A stretch of 38,678 nt of DNA from Bryobacterales bacterium (GTDB taxonomy: Bacteria; Acidobacteriota; Terriglobia; Bryobacterales; Bryobacteraceae). Positions within the stretch are counted from its first letter, which is position 1. Each line of letters starts with the position of its first letter. The position numbers and the translations under genes are program-made. Positions 17,636 to 26,602 of this stretch are shown in pieces. A model generated the notes under the pieces. That model was not told the origin of the DNA and made no database searches. It saw only the letters and a list, made by a program, of their open reading frames with translations. Location: assembly GCA_003163855.1 (NCBI GenBank), contig PLRJ01000216.1, forward strand, positions 10,033 to 48,710, given 5' to 3'.

Positions 17636-18914
17636 GGTATTGCTTCTGACGGCGCTGCCGCTGGCTTTGACGGCTCAAACAGCCGCTCCCACCCTTACCT
17701 TGGCAGACGCGGAAGCCATGGCATTGAAGAACCATCCGCAGATTCTGGCCGCGGATGCAAATTCGCTCAGCGCCGACCAAATTACTATCGAAAACAGGGC
17801 CGCTTATTATCCAACCTTAAACGGCGAGATAACCGCGGCCCAAGCCAATCTGGACAGCCGCCTGGGCGCCGGCGTGCTGAACGATCCGCGGCTGTTTAAC
17901 CACTTCGGCACCGGAATTAACGTTTCGCAATTAATTACCGACTCCGGACGCACGCCCAACCTGGTGGCCAATTCGCGCCTGAAGGCACAGGCTTCGCGCG
18001 AGGATTCGCGGGCTACCCGCTACGATGTCATGGTCGCCGTCAATGAGGCATACTACGAAGTGCTCTTGTCGCAGCAGTTGATCAAGGTGGCGCAACAAAC
18101 TGTGGCCAGCCGCCAGACAGTTGTCGATCAAATCTCTGAACTGACTAAGAACAAACTAAAGTCAGAAGTGGACCTCAGTTTCGTGCAGGTGAATCTGGCC
18201 GATGCACAACTCATGCTGCTGCGGGCAAAGGACAGGCTGGCAGCCGCCTATGCTCAACTGGGACAGGCAGTTGGGTCCCAGCAGGCAATTGAATATGAAC
18301 TGATCGATCCAGGCAATCAGCCTAGCCCGCCTTCCAGTGCCGAGCCGATTCAGGAAGCGCTTCGCAATCGGCCGGAACTGGCCAGTTTGAACTATCAGCA
18401 GGAGGCGGATCGGAAATTCGTTTTTGCCGAGCGCGATTTGAAACGTCCCACCGTCACCCTGAGCGCGGTTGGTGGTGCGTTGCCCTGGATTAAGCCAGGT
18501 AACGCCAATGCCAACATCCCGCCCGAATATGAAGCGGTGGGAGTGAACGTGCAGGTTCCAATCTTCAACGGGCATCTGTTCTCGGCACGCCGCCAGGCGG
18601 CAGAATATCAGTTGCAAGCTACCCAGCAGCGCATGAGAGATCTGCAGGACCGGATTGCGCGCGATGTGCGTAGCGCCTTTGCACGAACGACCTCCTCATT
18701 CCAGGCGATTGCCGCCAGTGAGCAACTGCTTCAGCATGCGAATCTGGCCGTCGAGCTGGCGCAGGGACGTTATAACCTCGGCCTATCGTCCATCGTCGAA
18801 CTGACGCAGGCCGAATTGGGCCAGACGCAAGCCCAGGTTGAAAATGTTGACGCCAAATACGAGTATCAGGAAGCTTATGCGATGCTGCAATACACTTTGG
18901 GATCGCTGCATTAG
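17616..18914 (+). CDS. TolC-family outer membrane efflux channel
   Basis: A 432-residue protein with a signal peptide (VLLLTALPLALTAQ) and two repeats of the outer-membrane efflux fold: TLADAEAMALKNHP opens the first and SAEPIQEALRNRPELASL the second. Long coiled alpha segments (about 125-220 and 330-420) and VQVPIFNGHLFSARR match TolC/OprM proteins. It completes the tripartite pump. The start is TTG at 17616, inside the pump gene; GGAGGAA at 17601-17607, eight bases upstream, decides this start. There is no N-terminal lipobox cysteine, unlike OprM. Confidence 0.93.
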   Translation: MFRHLHRVLLLTALPLALTAQTAAPTLTLADAEAMALKNHPQILAADANSLSADQITIENRAAYYPTLNGEITAAQANLDSRLGAGVLNDPRLFNHFGTGINVSQLITDSGRTPNLVANSRLKAQASREDSRATRYDVMVAVNEAYYEVLLSQQLIKVAQQTVASRQTVVDQISELTKNKLKSEVDLSFVQVNLADAQLMLLRAKDRLAAAYAQLGQAVGSQQAIEYELIDPGNQPSPPSSAEPIQEALRNRPELASLNYQQEADRKFVFAERDLKRPTVTLSAVGGALPWIKPGNANANIPPEYEAVGVNVQVPIFNGHLFSARRQAAEYQLQATQQRMRDLQDRIARDVRSAFARTTSSFQAIAASEQLLQHANLAVELAQGRYNLGLSSIVELTQAELGQTQAQVENVDAKYEYQEAYAMLQYTLGSLH

Positions 18915-18926
18915 CCCTCGTCTCCA

Positions 18927-20291
18927 GTGAATAATGAAGATACACAATCCACGGGAACCCAAACTCGCCGTCTTCTCCTGATTGGCTTCGGCGGCCTTCT
19001 GCTCCTGCTGGCGTTTACCGGCTTTAATACACTCTCGGTTCTCGATCGAATTCAGGCAAGGAACGAAAGCATCCGGCTGGATTATGTCAATCGTGACCGG
19101 ATATTGGAGGTGCTTCGTGCGGACCTTTACCTGTCGGGCACCTATGTTCGCGATCTGCTGCTGGAGCCTGACCCCAGCCGGGCCGATCTGCATCGAGCCG
19201 AACTCAGCGCGGCGCGCGACCGGATTCATTCCATGATCGAGGCTTACCAGGATGTGCTGAGCCAACAGGAGCGGCCCTCTTTCGAAAAGTTCAAGCGAGA
19301 AGTGGCAAGCTACTTCGATTCCTTGCAGCCCGCCTTGCAGTGGAATGCGCAGCAACGTAAGCAGTATGGCTATAGGTTCATGCAGGATTCATTGCTGCCG
19401 CGGCGCATGGTGATTGTGCATCTGGCCGATCAGATTGGCCGGCTGAACCAGGAGCAATTGAACGCGGGTAACGCAAGAGTGAGTGCTCTGTTTGCCCGTT
19501 TCAGAAGGGACTTGGTTCTTCTGTTGATTGCTACACTTCTGTGCGGCTTGCTGCTGGCGGCGGGCAGCATCTATCGAATTCTGGGGCTGGAGCGCCTGTC
19601 CACGCGGCGTTTCGAGGAGGTGAAGCAGGCGCGTAAGGCGTTGCGCGAACTTTCGGCGCGGCTGGTTCATGTGCAGGAGACAGAGCGCCGCGCCTTATCG
19701 CGCGAACTTCACGATGAAGTGGGGCAGGCTTTGTCGGCGCTGACGCTGGCGCTGGGCAATGCGGCGGCTATGATTCCGCCGAGTGACAATCCCGATGTTC
19801 GATTACAACTTCTGGACACCCGGCGGTTGGCTGAGCGGACAGTTGCAGTCGTGCGGGATATCTGTCTGCTGCTGCGTCCTTCTATGCTCGACGACTTGGG
19901 ATTGCTTCCCGCCCTGGAATGGCAGGCCCGCGAAACCACCAGAACTACTCATGTTCACGTTACCGTCAAGGCAGAGGCTTCGCTGGACGACCTTTCCGAC
20001 GAGAATAAGACTTGCATTTATCGCGTCGTTCAGGAAGCTTTGCACAATGTCGTCCGGCATGCAAAAGCGAAGCATGCTGTCATTCAGTTGAGTGTGGATG
20101 GAGATGATCTTCTCCTGACGGTTCAGGATGACGGGCAGGGATTCGCCCCGGAACGGGAAAGAGGAATCGGCATGCTGGGCATGGAGGAACGGGTGAAACA
20201 TCTGAATGGAACTTTTCAGGTGCATTCGAATGCCGGTTCCGGCACGAAAATCGACGTCAGGCTTCCTTATGGGGCGGTGCCATGCCGATAA
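18927..20291 (+). CDS. NarL-type membrane sensor histidine kinase
   Basis: A 454-residue sensor with TM1 (about 15-33), a periplasmic four-helix-type region (about 40-190), TM2 (about 196-216), a HisKA_3 dimerisation domain with His262 in RELHDEVGQALSAL, and a HATPase domain (VVQEALHNVVRHAKA, DDGQGF, GIGMLGMEERV). It phosphorylates the LuxR-type regulator encoded next, which it overlaps by ten bases. The GTG start at 18927 is 12 bases after the channel gene; no strong ribosome site is seen. There is no HAMP signature strong enough to call. Position suggests that it senses a pump substrate or envelope stress. Confidence 0.94.
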   Translation: MNNEDTQSTGTQTRRLLLIGFGGLLLLLAFTGFNTLSVLDRIQARNESIRLDYVNRDRILEVLRADLYLSGTYVRDLLLEPDPSRADLHRAELSAARDRIHSMIEAYQDVLSQQERPSFEKFKREVASYFDSLQPALQWNAQQRKQYGYRFMQDSLLPRRMVIVHLADQIGRLNQEQLNAGNARVSALFARFRRDLVLLLIATLLCGLLLAAGSIYRILGLERLSTRRFEEVKQARKALRELSARLVHVQETERRALSRELHDEVGQALSALTLALGNAAAMIPPSDNPDVRLQLLDTRRLAERTVAVVRDICLLLRPSMLDDLGLLPALEWQARETTRTTHVHVTVKAEASLDDLSDENKTCIYRVVQEALHNVVRHAKAKHAVIQLSVDGDDLLLTVQDDGQGFAPERERGIGMLGMEERVKHLNGTFQVHSNAGSGTKIDVRLPYGAVPCR

Positions 20292-20929
20292 GGATACTAC
20301 TGGCGGACGACCATACCATCTTGCGGAAGGGTCTGCGGCTTCTGCTGGAGCGCGAATTGGAGTTCACCGTCGTTGCGGAAGCCAGCAACGGAAGGGAAGC
20401 GGTGGAAGCGGCAGGCCGCGCTACACCGGATGTCGTCATTATGGACATTGCCATGCCCAGCATGAACGGGATTGAGGCAACCAAGCGGATCAGCCAGGAC
20501 TACCCGAAGACGGCTGTAGTTATTCTGAGTGTTCATTCCGACGAAGCCTATGTATTGAGGGCCTTGAAGTCTGGCGCTCGCGGCTATCTGTTGAAGGATT
20601 CCGCCGAAAGCGATCTGATTCAGGCCGTGCGCGCTGTGGCGGGCGGGAAGGCCTACTTCAGCCCGGCCGTCAGCAAAATTTTGGCGGATGACTATGTGCG
20701 CCAGGTGCGCGAACAAGGCGTGGATGACCCTTACGATCTGCTCACCCCCCGCGAACGTGAGTTACTGCAGCTTATCGCTGAGTTGAAAGCGACCAAAGAT
20801 ATAGCTGAACTGCTCGGCCTCAGTCCTCACACCATCGACACTCACAGAAGCAATCTGATGCAAAAGCTGAACATCCATAGCATTCCCGAAGCCATACTTT
20901 ACGCTGTTCGAAGAGGCGTCATTAGCTAA
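20282..20929 (+). CDS. LuxR/NarL-family response regulator
   Basis: A 215-residue DNA-binding regulator. The receiver (about 3-118) has Asp9-Asp10, phosphoacceptor Asp55 in VVIMDIAMPSMNG, Ser in ILSVHS and Lys105 in YLLKDSAE. The GerE/LuxR helix-turn-helix (about 150-208) begins LTPRERELLQLIAE and includes DIAELLGLSPHTIDTHRSNLMQKL. It is the output of the preceding kinase and probably controls the six-gene operon or the genes downstream; a palindrome at 20958-20971 lies just after it. The start overlaps the kinase end by ten bases. Confidence 0.95.
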   Translation: MPIRILLADDHTILRKGLRLLLERELEFTVVAEASNGREAVEAAGRATPDVVIMDIAMPSMNGIEATKRISQDYPKTAVVILSVHSDEAYVLRALKSGARGYLLKDSAESDLIQAVRAVAGGKAYFSPAVSKILADDYVRQVREQGVDDPYDLLTPRERELLQLIAELKATKDIAELLGLSPHTIDTHRSNLMQKLNIHSIPEAILYAVRRGVIS

Positions 20930-20957
20930 ATCTAGATGCTATTAAGGAGATCTTCTA

Positions 20958-20971
20958 GTTAAATCTTTAAC
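20958..20971. promoter_or_regulatory. 14-bp palindrome before the unknown/VWFA operon
   Basis: GTTAAA-TC-TTTAAC is a perfect inverted repeat with 6-base arms. It lies in an AT-rich 104-base gap between the LuxR-type regulator and the 1125-residue gene, about 63 bases upstream of that gene's start. It could be an operator, possibly for the regulator encoded next to it. This is inference from position and symmetry only. Confidence 0.35.
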
Positions 20972-21033
20972 ATCTAATAGTGCCGGTCCAAATCACAAGT
21001 GGTAGAGTAAAAATCCAGTTGGGAGAAGTTTCC

Positions 21034-24000
21034 TTGAATTCTCATCCCCGGGCAGCCGCTTCCGCTAAGCGACCCTTTGTGCCCTTCGTCTTTTGTGCGT
21101 TTTTCGCTTTTCTGACGCCGTTCTCAGCGAAGGCCGACCCGTTTGCGAGCGTGAGCGCAGAACTTCGCGAGCAGGTCCAACAACACGAGGTGTCCGGCGA
21201 TCTAGCTGGCGCACGTTTACTGCTGCAAAAAGACGCTGCAACCGATAGCGGAAGTGCTGAGGCGCTGGCCGAGTTCCTATGTAATCACGGCGACGCTGGC
21301 TGCCGCGACGCTTATGGAAAGTGGGCCGCGCTTGAATCGGACCCGGCAAAGAAAAAGCTGGCGCTGCGGCAGATTGTTCTGCTGGATTTCGTAAACGGGA
21401 AGACGACGGATTTTGCTGCTGATCTGAAGCACTATCAGGATGCCGGTGGAACCGACTTGAAGACGCCGACAAGGCGCAGTTTGCCCAGCGGGTACTCAAC
21501 TATTACCATTGCCGGGCCTTTGGCGTCGTTTGCACGCATGGCGGCGCTATCAACTGACTTGGCCCCAGAGGATCTGCTTCCAGCGCTGGCGCGCAACGTT
21601 GTGACTAATGGATATGAAGCGTCGGGAAACGAATCGTTGCAGCAGACGGAATTTCTGCGGCTTCTGAACAGGTACATCGGCCAAGCGCGTGAACTGCAGA
21701 CGATGGCAGGTTCGGAACGAAAAATAGTCATCCCTACCTGCGACAGCGAACAGACCGGTGCCCTCCTGAAGATCTTGGGTTATCGGATGCGCGGCAGCTG
21801 CGGCGCCGACATCGTGCTTGAGACGGTGAACCCAACGCGTGCATTTCTTACAGTTGATTCGGGTTTTCCGTTAACGCCGCTTGAGCAGGATTTACGCGCT
21901 AACCACCGCTTTGAACTGCCTTATGCTCCGACCACGATTCCGGTTCTCTACGACGCGGCCTATTGGAGTGCGGCGAGCGGTAAGAATTCGCAGGCCGATT
22001 TCATTGACGCGTTCTTGAGCGATCCGCAGCTTTGCCGTCTCTACCTGGGCCTTTCGCACCTGGATCGTAATACCGCCGAAGCGTTGCGCAAGCAATCGAC
22101 GCCGGCGCGGCTGAAGATCTTCTCACATGTGCTGGATTTTTATGGCGGGATGTTCCAGATCCATGACGGTGCCGCGGTGGTGCCTGGGTCTGCAAAAGCA
22201 TGGGCCAGCATGGTGGGTGCTTCACCGAGCAACCCAGGCGCTTTTTTCGACAAATTACTGGCAGCCGACGATGGCTGGCTGGCGAGTTACTTTGACGCAC
22301 TCTCACGAATAGAAGGACCGACCGCGGTTTACCTGGAACAGCCAGAGCGAATGAAGCGATTCTATGATGCGCTGCGCGGTAAGGTGACTACGCCTGGACC
22401 GGCTAGACCGGTGTTCCGGTCGAGCACGGAATTGATGCTGCTGACGACGTCGCTGCGGATTGAAGCCAATGGGCAGCCTCATATACCCGGCAATCTTGAT
22501 GTCTGGCGAAATCTCTTCATCAAGCATCCGCACGGGAAGTACGATGGAAAGCTGACACGCTCCGCTGCCACCTGGCGTTCCAGCGACGATCTAATAGAAG
22601 CTCTGTTTGGGCTGAGCCGCAAGTCGGTAGAGAACGAGCCATTACGCATTTTCCTGGCATTGAATGACATCGACCGAGGCCGGGCACATCCCATTTCGGT
22701 GCAAATGGCCACGCAACTGGTTAATTCCTACCGCAGCTTTAATGCCCAGTACACGTTATTTTCGGAGATTCCCACGCTGAGCGAGTCTTCGATGCAGCAT
22801 TATCTCGAGTTAATGCCCGAGTTGCTGCGCATGCGAGATCTGGCGTTGCGTTCCGACATTGCCGGTTCGCTGCAGGCGGAAGTTGAGTTGTGGCGCATTT
22901 TGTGCCGCCAGGGTTCCATCCCGCCGAGTGCACAAGACGCCACCTTCAGTAAGTTGATTCAGCCGTTTACTCAGGTGAAGCAGGAAGCCGACCTGTTTGA
23001 TGCCAGCCACAGTGGTATCGATCTGCTGTTGTCGGCGGCTGAGCCGAAGTCGGCCGGCACGCGGCAGGAGCGCATCATGCTGCTGCTGGTAGGGAAACTG
23101 CATGAAGGCACACCGCTTTCGCGCGCTGATTATTTTGCGAGGGTGTTCGATTCTCAAAGGCTCGTCGCTCTCGACAGCCTTTTTACCGCGGTAGACAAGG
23201 GCAATGCAGACCCCAAAGCCGTTAAGAACATCAGTGATCAGTTGAAGCGTCTGGCCGAGACCGAACCGACGCGCGGATCACTATCCTCGGAAGAAAAATC
23301 GACGCTGGCGGTGGGTTACTGGAGCGAGAAACACATCGACCTGGAACGCAAGCTTAACGTAGACGGCTTGCTGAAGGGCTCGGAGAAAAAGGACGCTCGC
23401 ACGCTGCTGGCACCGCTGCTGCGCGATTCTTTGGTGGGGCTTCTCTACTGTTATTACGCACCGCCCGGTGCGCAGCTTCTACTGACTAATCCGCTGCTGG
23501 TTCGGAGCCACGATTTCGTGGGTCCGGAGAGTTCCCCGAATATGTGGCGGAACACAGAGGTGGCGGGTAGCGGCTGGCCCGAGAGCGCCGGTGGGCGTTT
23601 GAATGGATCGCTGATCTCCATACCGTACGCCATTGCCGAAGCCGAGCAAAATTTCCTTACTCCGAAACGTGAACAAGCGCTGATCTGGGCCGATCTGGTT
23701 CCGCAGTTGATTGCATCGGTTACGATTAACCGCTGGCGCGATGTTTCTCCCGATCAACTGCGCTGGGTAGCGCTGAACGTACAGCGTGGCAAGAGCCTCT
23801 TAGCCGCAGCCGCAATGAATTCTGAGGTTGAACCGCGAGTTTTGGATTCTATGCGCCGCTTCATGCCGCCAGGCAGGGTGGAATGGATGCAATCGAAGTT
23901 GCAACTGGACGACTTCAGTCACGCGCTGGCTGAGGTACCGACGGCGGTGCTTTATTCCATCGCCACCGATCCGTCGCTAAAAGATCTGGCTAAAGACGAT

Positions 24001-24411
24001 TCAGCGCTGGAGATTGCGGTGCTGGCTTCGCAAGGCGACAAGCAGCAATTCTCACTAGCCGCCATATCGCGCGCCATAGGCACGCCGAAACCGACCCTGA
24101 CCCATTCGCTGCAGCCCGGCTTGCTCTATCTGCGCACCTTCCCGGCGTTGATGGGTTTCTCAAGCCGCATACTGGCTGAGAGCTGGGAATCGAATAGCTT
24201 CTACTACGCGGCGCTAGCCGACGAAATGGGCGTTCCAGCCGCCCAATTGGATAACTACGTTCCCGAGTGGAATCGGGCTGCGATTGAAAATATCTTTGCC
24301 ACCCATCTGGAAGACTGGCCTGCTTTGCTGCGGTCGCTTGATACTTTAGGACAAAGTGTCCGGCAGCGCGGCGCTCAGGCGGTTGCTATGAACAATGCCA
24401 CGGAGAATTAG
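21034..24411 (+). CDS. Large exported protein of unknown function
   Basis: A 1125-residue protein I do not recognise. An N-terminal signal peptide is clear (RPFVPFVFCAFFAFLTPFSAKADP, cleavage likely after AKA). The rest is rich in Leu, Ala and charged residues, mostly helical in appearance, with a short possible TPR-like stretch (about 35-100: SGDLAGARLLLQKDA, GSAEALAEFLCNHGDAGC). A few cysteines are scattered through the chain, two of them close together in CNHGDAGC. No catalytic motif, membrane helix after the signal, or sorting signal was seen. The TTG at 21034 is preferred: GGGAGAAG precedes it at the right distance, and it leaves a normal signal peptide; a GTG at 20980 would add 18 residues. 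The next gene starts six bases after the stop, so the two are probably co-expressed. Confidence 0.75.
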   Translation: MNSHPRAAASAKRPFVPFVFCAFFAFLTPFSAKADPFASVSAELREQVQQHEVSGDLAGARLLLQKDAATDSGSAEALAEFLCNHGDAGCRDAYGKWAALESDPAKKKLALRQIVLLDFVNGKTTDFAADLKHYQDAGGTDLKTPTRRSLPSGYSTITIAGPLASFARMAALSTDLAPEDLLPALARNVVTNGYEASGNESLQQTEFLRLLNRYIGQARELQTMAGSERKIVIPTCDSEQTGALLKILGYRMRGSCGADIVLETVNPTRAFLTVDSGFPLTPLEQDLRANHRFELPYAPTTIPVLYDAAYWSAASGKNSQADFIDAFLSDPQLCRLYLGLSHLDRNTAEALRKQSTPARLKIFSHVLDFYGGMFQIHDGAAVVPGSAKAWASMVGASPSNPGAFFDKLLAADDGWLASYFDALSRIEGPTAVYLEQPERMKRFYDALRGKVTTPGPARPVFRSSTELMLLTTSLRIEANGQPHIPGNLDVWRNLFIKHPHGKYDGKLTRSAATWRSSDDLIEALFGLSRKSVENEPLRIFLALNDIDRGRAHPISVQMATQLVNSYRSFNAQYTLFSEIPTLSESSMQHYLELMPELLRMRDLALRSDIAGSLQAEVELWRILCRQGSIPPSAQDATFSKLIQPFTQVKQEADLFDASHSGIDLLLSAAEPKSAGTRQERIMLLLVGKLHEGTPLSRADYFARVFDSQRLVALDSLFTAVDKGNADPKAVKNISDQLKRLAETEPTRGSLSSEEKSTLAVGYWSEKHIDLERKLNVDGLLKGSEKKDARTLLAPLLRDSLVGLLYCYYAPPGAQLLLTNPLLVRSHDFVGPESSPNMWRNTEVAGSGWPESAGGRLNGSLISIPYAIAEAEQNFLTPKREQALIWADLVPQLIASVTINRWRDVSPDQLRWVALNVQRGKSLLAAAAMNSEVEPRVLDSMRRFMPPGRVEWMQSKLQLDDFSHALAEVPTAVLYSIATDPSLKDLAKDDSALEIAVLASQGDKQQFSLAAISRAIGTPKPTLTHSLQPGLLYLRTFPALMGFSSRILAESWESNSFYYAALADEMGVPAAQLDNYVPEWNRAAIENIFATHLEDWPALLRSLDTLGQSVRQRGAQAVAMNNATEN

Positions 24412-24416
24412 CCCGA

Positions 24417-25532
24417 GTGAGTAAAATTTTAAAGAACACGCGCAAGACTGGCGCGGTGTTAAGCACCCCACCTAAGGGGCTAGCTAGTTTCTTTCTTCTC
24501 TGCCGGCGAGCAGCCGCGCCCTTTGGGATTTTGCGCTTCGCCGCAGCCACAACTACATTTGCCCTCGCAGCCGGCCTCTGGCTGCATGCCCAGGATCAGA
24601 CCACTTTCAAAGTAAAAGTGGAGCTGGTTGTTTTGGGATTTACCGTAACCGACCAAAAAGGCAAGTATGTCAATGGCCTGAAGCCTAAGGATTTTGTCGT
24701 CTATGAAGACGATATAACGCAGAAGTTGGCCACCTTTGCCGAGGGAAATCGGGCGCCGGTCCAGGTGTTGGAGAACGGGGAGACGCGACCCTTAAAACCC
24801 GGGCAGTCCGTCGCCGGCGTGGCGGGTGCACCAAATCCGGACGCAGTCGATCTCAGGAATGACTCAGCCGGGACGAACGTTTTCGTGCTGTTTGACACCA
24901 GCAACTACATGTATCGAGGGTTTGTGTATGCTTCGGATGCTATCTCAGATTTCATCCGAGGCCTTGACAGGTCCGACTCGGTTGCCATCTATACCTATAG
25001 CCGCAATCTGAATCGAGCGGTTCCGTTGAACCGCGATCGCAATATGGCCATTGCGGGTCTGAGAAAAGCAGTGGCGGGCGACGATTCGGCGCTTTATAAC
25101 TGCCTGCTGCTTACCCTGCGCGATGCGGCAAAAGTTCCAGGACGCAAGGTCGTGATCGTGTTCTCAAATGGACCGGACAACGCCAGCATGGTGGCGCCTG
25201 ACGATGTACGGGCAGTGGCCGAAGACGAGGGCATCCCGATTTACGTCATTTCGACAAACGAAGTGACGAAGGATCCGATTTCGAGTAATATCTTTCGCCG
25301 GATCTCTACCAACACCGGCGGCAAAAGCTACTTCGCCAAGACCTGGCAGAAGCAGGTTGAAGCTTTCGAGTCCATCCGTGAAGACCTGGGAAACAGCTAC
25401 ACGGTCACTTACTATCCACAACCGAATGCCAACGATGGATTTCGTAAGATTCGGGTGGAACTGACTGCCGAAGCGATGAAAAAGTACAAGGTGCGCGCGC
25501 GGCCAGGCTATCGCCCACAGCGCGATTTTTAA
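24417..25532 (+). CDS. VWFA-related protein of the acidobacterial type
   Basis: A 371-residue exported protein. An N-terminal hydrophobic stretch (about 38-57, ending LHAQ) is a probable signal peptide with a long charged leader. A beta-rich segment (KVELVVLGFTVTDQKGKYVNGL, DFVVYEDD) is the typical lead-in of this family. A von Willebrand factor A domain follows (about 153-340) with MIDAS-like Asp160-x-Ser162 in FVLFDTSNY, where the third MIDAS serine is Tyr. Other marks are VVIVFSNGPDN, IYVISTNE and TGGKSYFAK. Such proteins are greatly expanded in acidobacteria and have no known role; A domains usually bind a protein partner through a metal. The GTG start follows GGAGAA at about 9 bases. It sits between the large unknown and a Rossmann protein. 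Confidence 0.9.
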   Translation: MSKILKNTRKTGAVLSTPPKGLASFFLLCRRAAAPFGILRFAAATTTFALAAGLWLHAQDQTTFKVKVELVVLGFTVTDQKGKYVNGLKPKDFVVYEDDITQKLATFAEGNRAPVQVLENGETRPLKPGQSVAGVAGAPNPDAVDLRNDSAGTNVFVLFDTSNYMYRGFVYASDAISDFIRGLDRSDSVAIYTYSRNLNRAVPLNRDRNMAIAGLRKAVAGDDSALYNCLLLTLRDAAKVPGRKVVIVFSNGPDNASMVAPDDVRAVAEDEGIPIYVISTNEVTKDPISSNIFRRISTNTGGKSYFAKTWQKQVEAFESIREDLGNSYTVTYYPQPNANDGFRKIRVELTAEAMKKYKVRARPGYRPQRDF

Positions 25533-25534
25533 AT

Positions 25535-26491
25535 TTGCTTCGTTACCTTGCGGCACGCCTGCGGCATCGTGGACCGGCTGCTAAACAGTACCTGCGGGCC
25601 GGCCTTGGACTCGAACGGCGCGCCCAGCATTTGGCCATATTCTGGAACGATCATCTGAGCAGGACGCGCGCGGCGCAGGCTCGCTGGGCCCGAGACATCA
25701 GCGGAGGTTTGCTGACGGTGCTAGGAGCCGGTCCTCTTCTTGATTTCAATGACGCGGCTTTATCGCCTCGGGTGGATCGTTTTCGGCTGGTAGATGCCAA
25801 TCCCCTTTGTGTTGACTATTGGAAGAGTCTAGAGAGACCAGTCGAACCCCTGATAGCCGACATCACCAATTGTCTGGAGGTCTGGTTGCAAACTCTGGAG
25901 GCCGCCGCTGGATCGTGGACCGACACCCTCTCGCAAATCAAGAGTCTCTCGTTGCAATCTAAACGGGGTTACGTTCCGGTTACGGATTCGTTGCTATCTC
26001 TCAATATATTGAGCCAGCTCGAAGTAGGTTGGCAGGAGTCGGTAGAGCCACTGCTCAAGAAGAGATTTGGAAGCCGTTTTGTGCACGAGCATGAGCAGGA
26101 GTGGCTGCAGGCCATCCAACCGAGTTCGCGCGTGCTTGCGGAGCAGCATCTGGCTGCGCTTGAATCCTCGCGAGCGCCGGAGATCCTGCTGATTACGGAT
26201 GCAGAGTACGTTGACTACACTGGGCGCAAATACGCGGTGAACAAGTGGGAGCCTCCGCCGCTGACCTGGTCGGAGGAAGGCTGGCAGGCTGATCCAGGCA
26301 TTGAATTTGAAGTGACTCCGGCATTGGAGGGTTTGGTGCTTAATGGTGACTCGCTGGCGCGGTGGATGCCCTCGTATCAAGTGCAGTGGCATGATAGCTG
26401 GCTTTGGCACATCTCACCCTACGGAACTGAACCGATAGATCACGGACAGCTTCACCGGGTTGTTGCATTGCCCCTTCGATTGCTTAAATGA
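25535..26491 (+). CDS. Rossmann-fold, methyltransferase-like protein
   Basis: A 318-residue protein, apparently cytoplasmic. It has a class I SAM-methyltransferase-like core: motif I VLGAGPLLDF (62-71), a strand ending in an acidic residue at Asp87 (FRLVDANPLC), then PLIADITN. The remaining motifs are weak, and the C-terminal half (VQWHDSWLWHISPYGTE) is not familiar, so the reaction is uncertain. The TTG at 25535 is two bases after the VWFA stop; no clear ribosome site, so translation probably depends on coupling. Gene order suggests a joint function with the two upstream exported proteins, although this one has no signal peptide. Confidence 0.65.
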   Translation: MLRYLAARLRHRGPAAKQYLRAGLGLERRAQHLAIFWNDHLSRTRAAQARWARDISGGLLTVLGAGPLLDFNDAALSPRVDRFRLVDANPLCVDYWKSLERPVEPLIADITNCLEVWLQTLEAAAGSWTDTLSQIKSLSLQSKRGYVPVTDSLLSLNILSQLEVGWQESVEPLLKKRFGSRFVHEHEQEWLQAIQPSSRVLAEQHLAALESSRAPEILLITDAEYVDYTGRKYAVNKWEPPPLTWSEEGWQADPGIEFEVTPALEGLVLNGDSLARWMPSYQVQWHDSWLWHISPYGTEPIDHGQLHRVVALPLRLLK

Positions 26492-26602
26492 TGCGTTGAG
26501 TTGGTTAGCCCGTACTAGTCCCTAAACCATAATTGCCAATGTAGTTGCCGACTTCATCCGCCTGTAATCTCTATCTGTGACGCTTTGAATCTGGAGGAAG
26601 TA

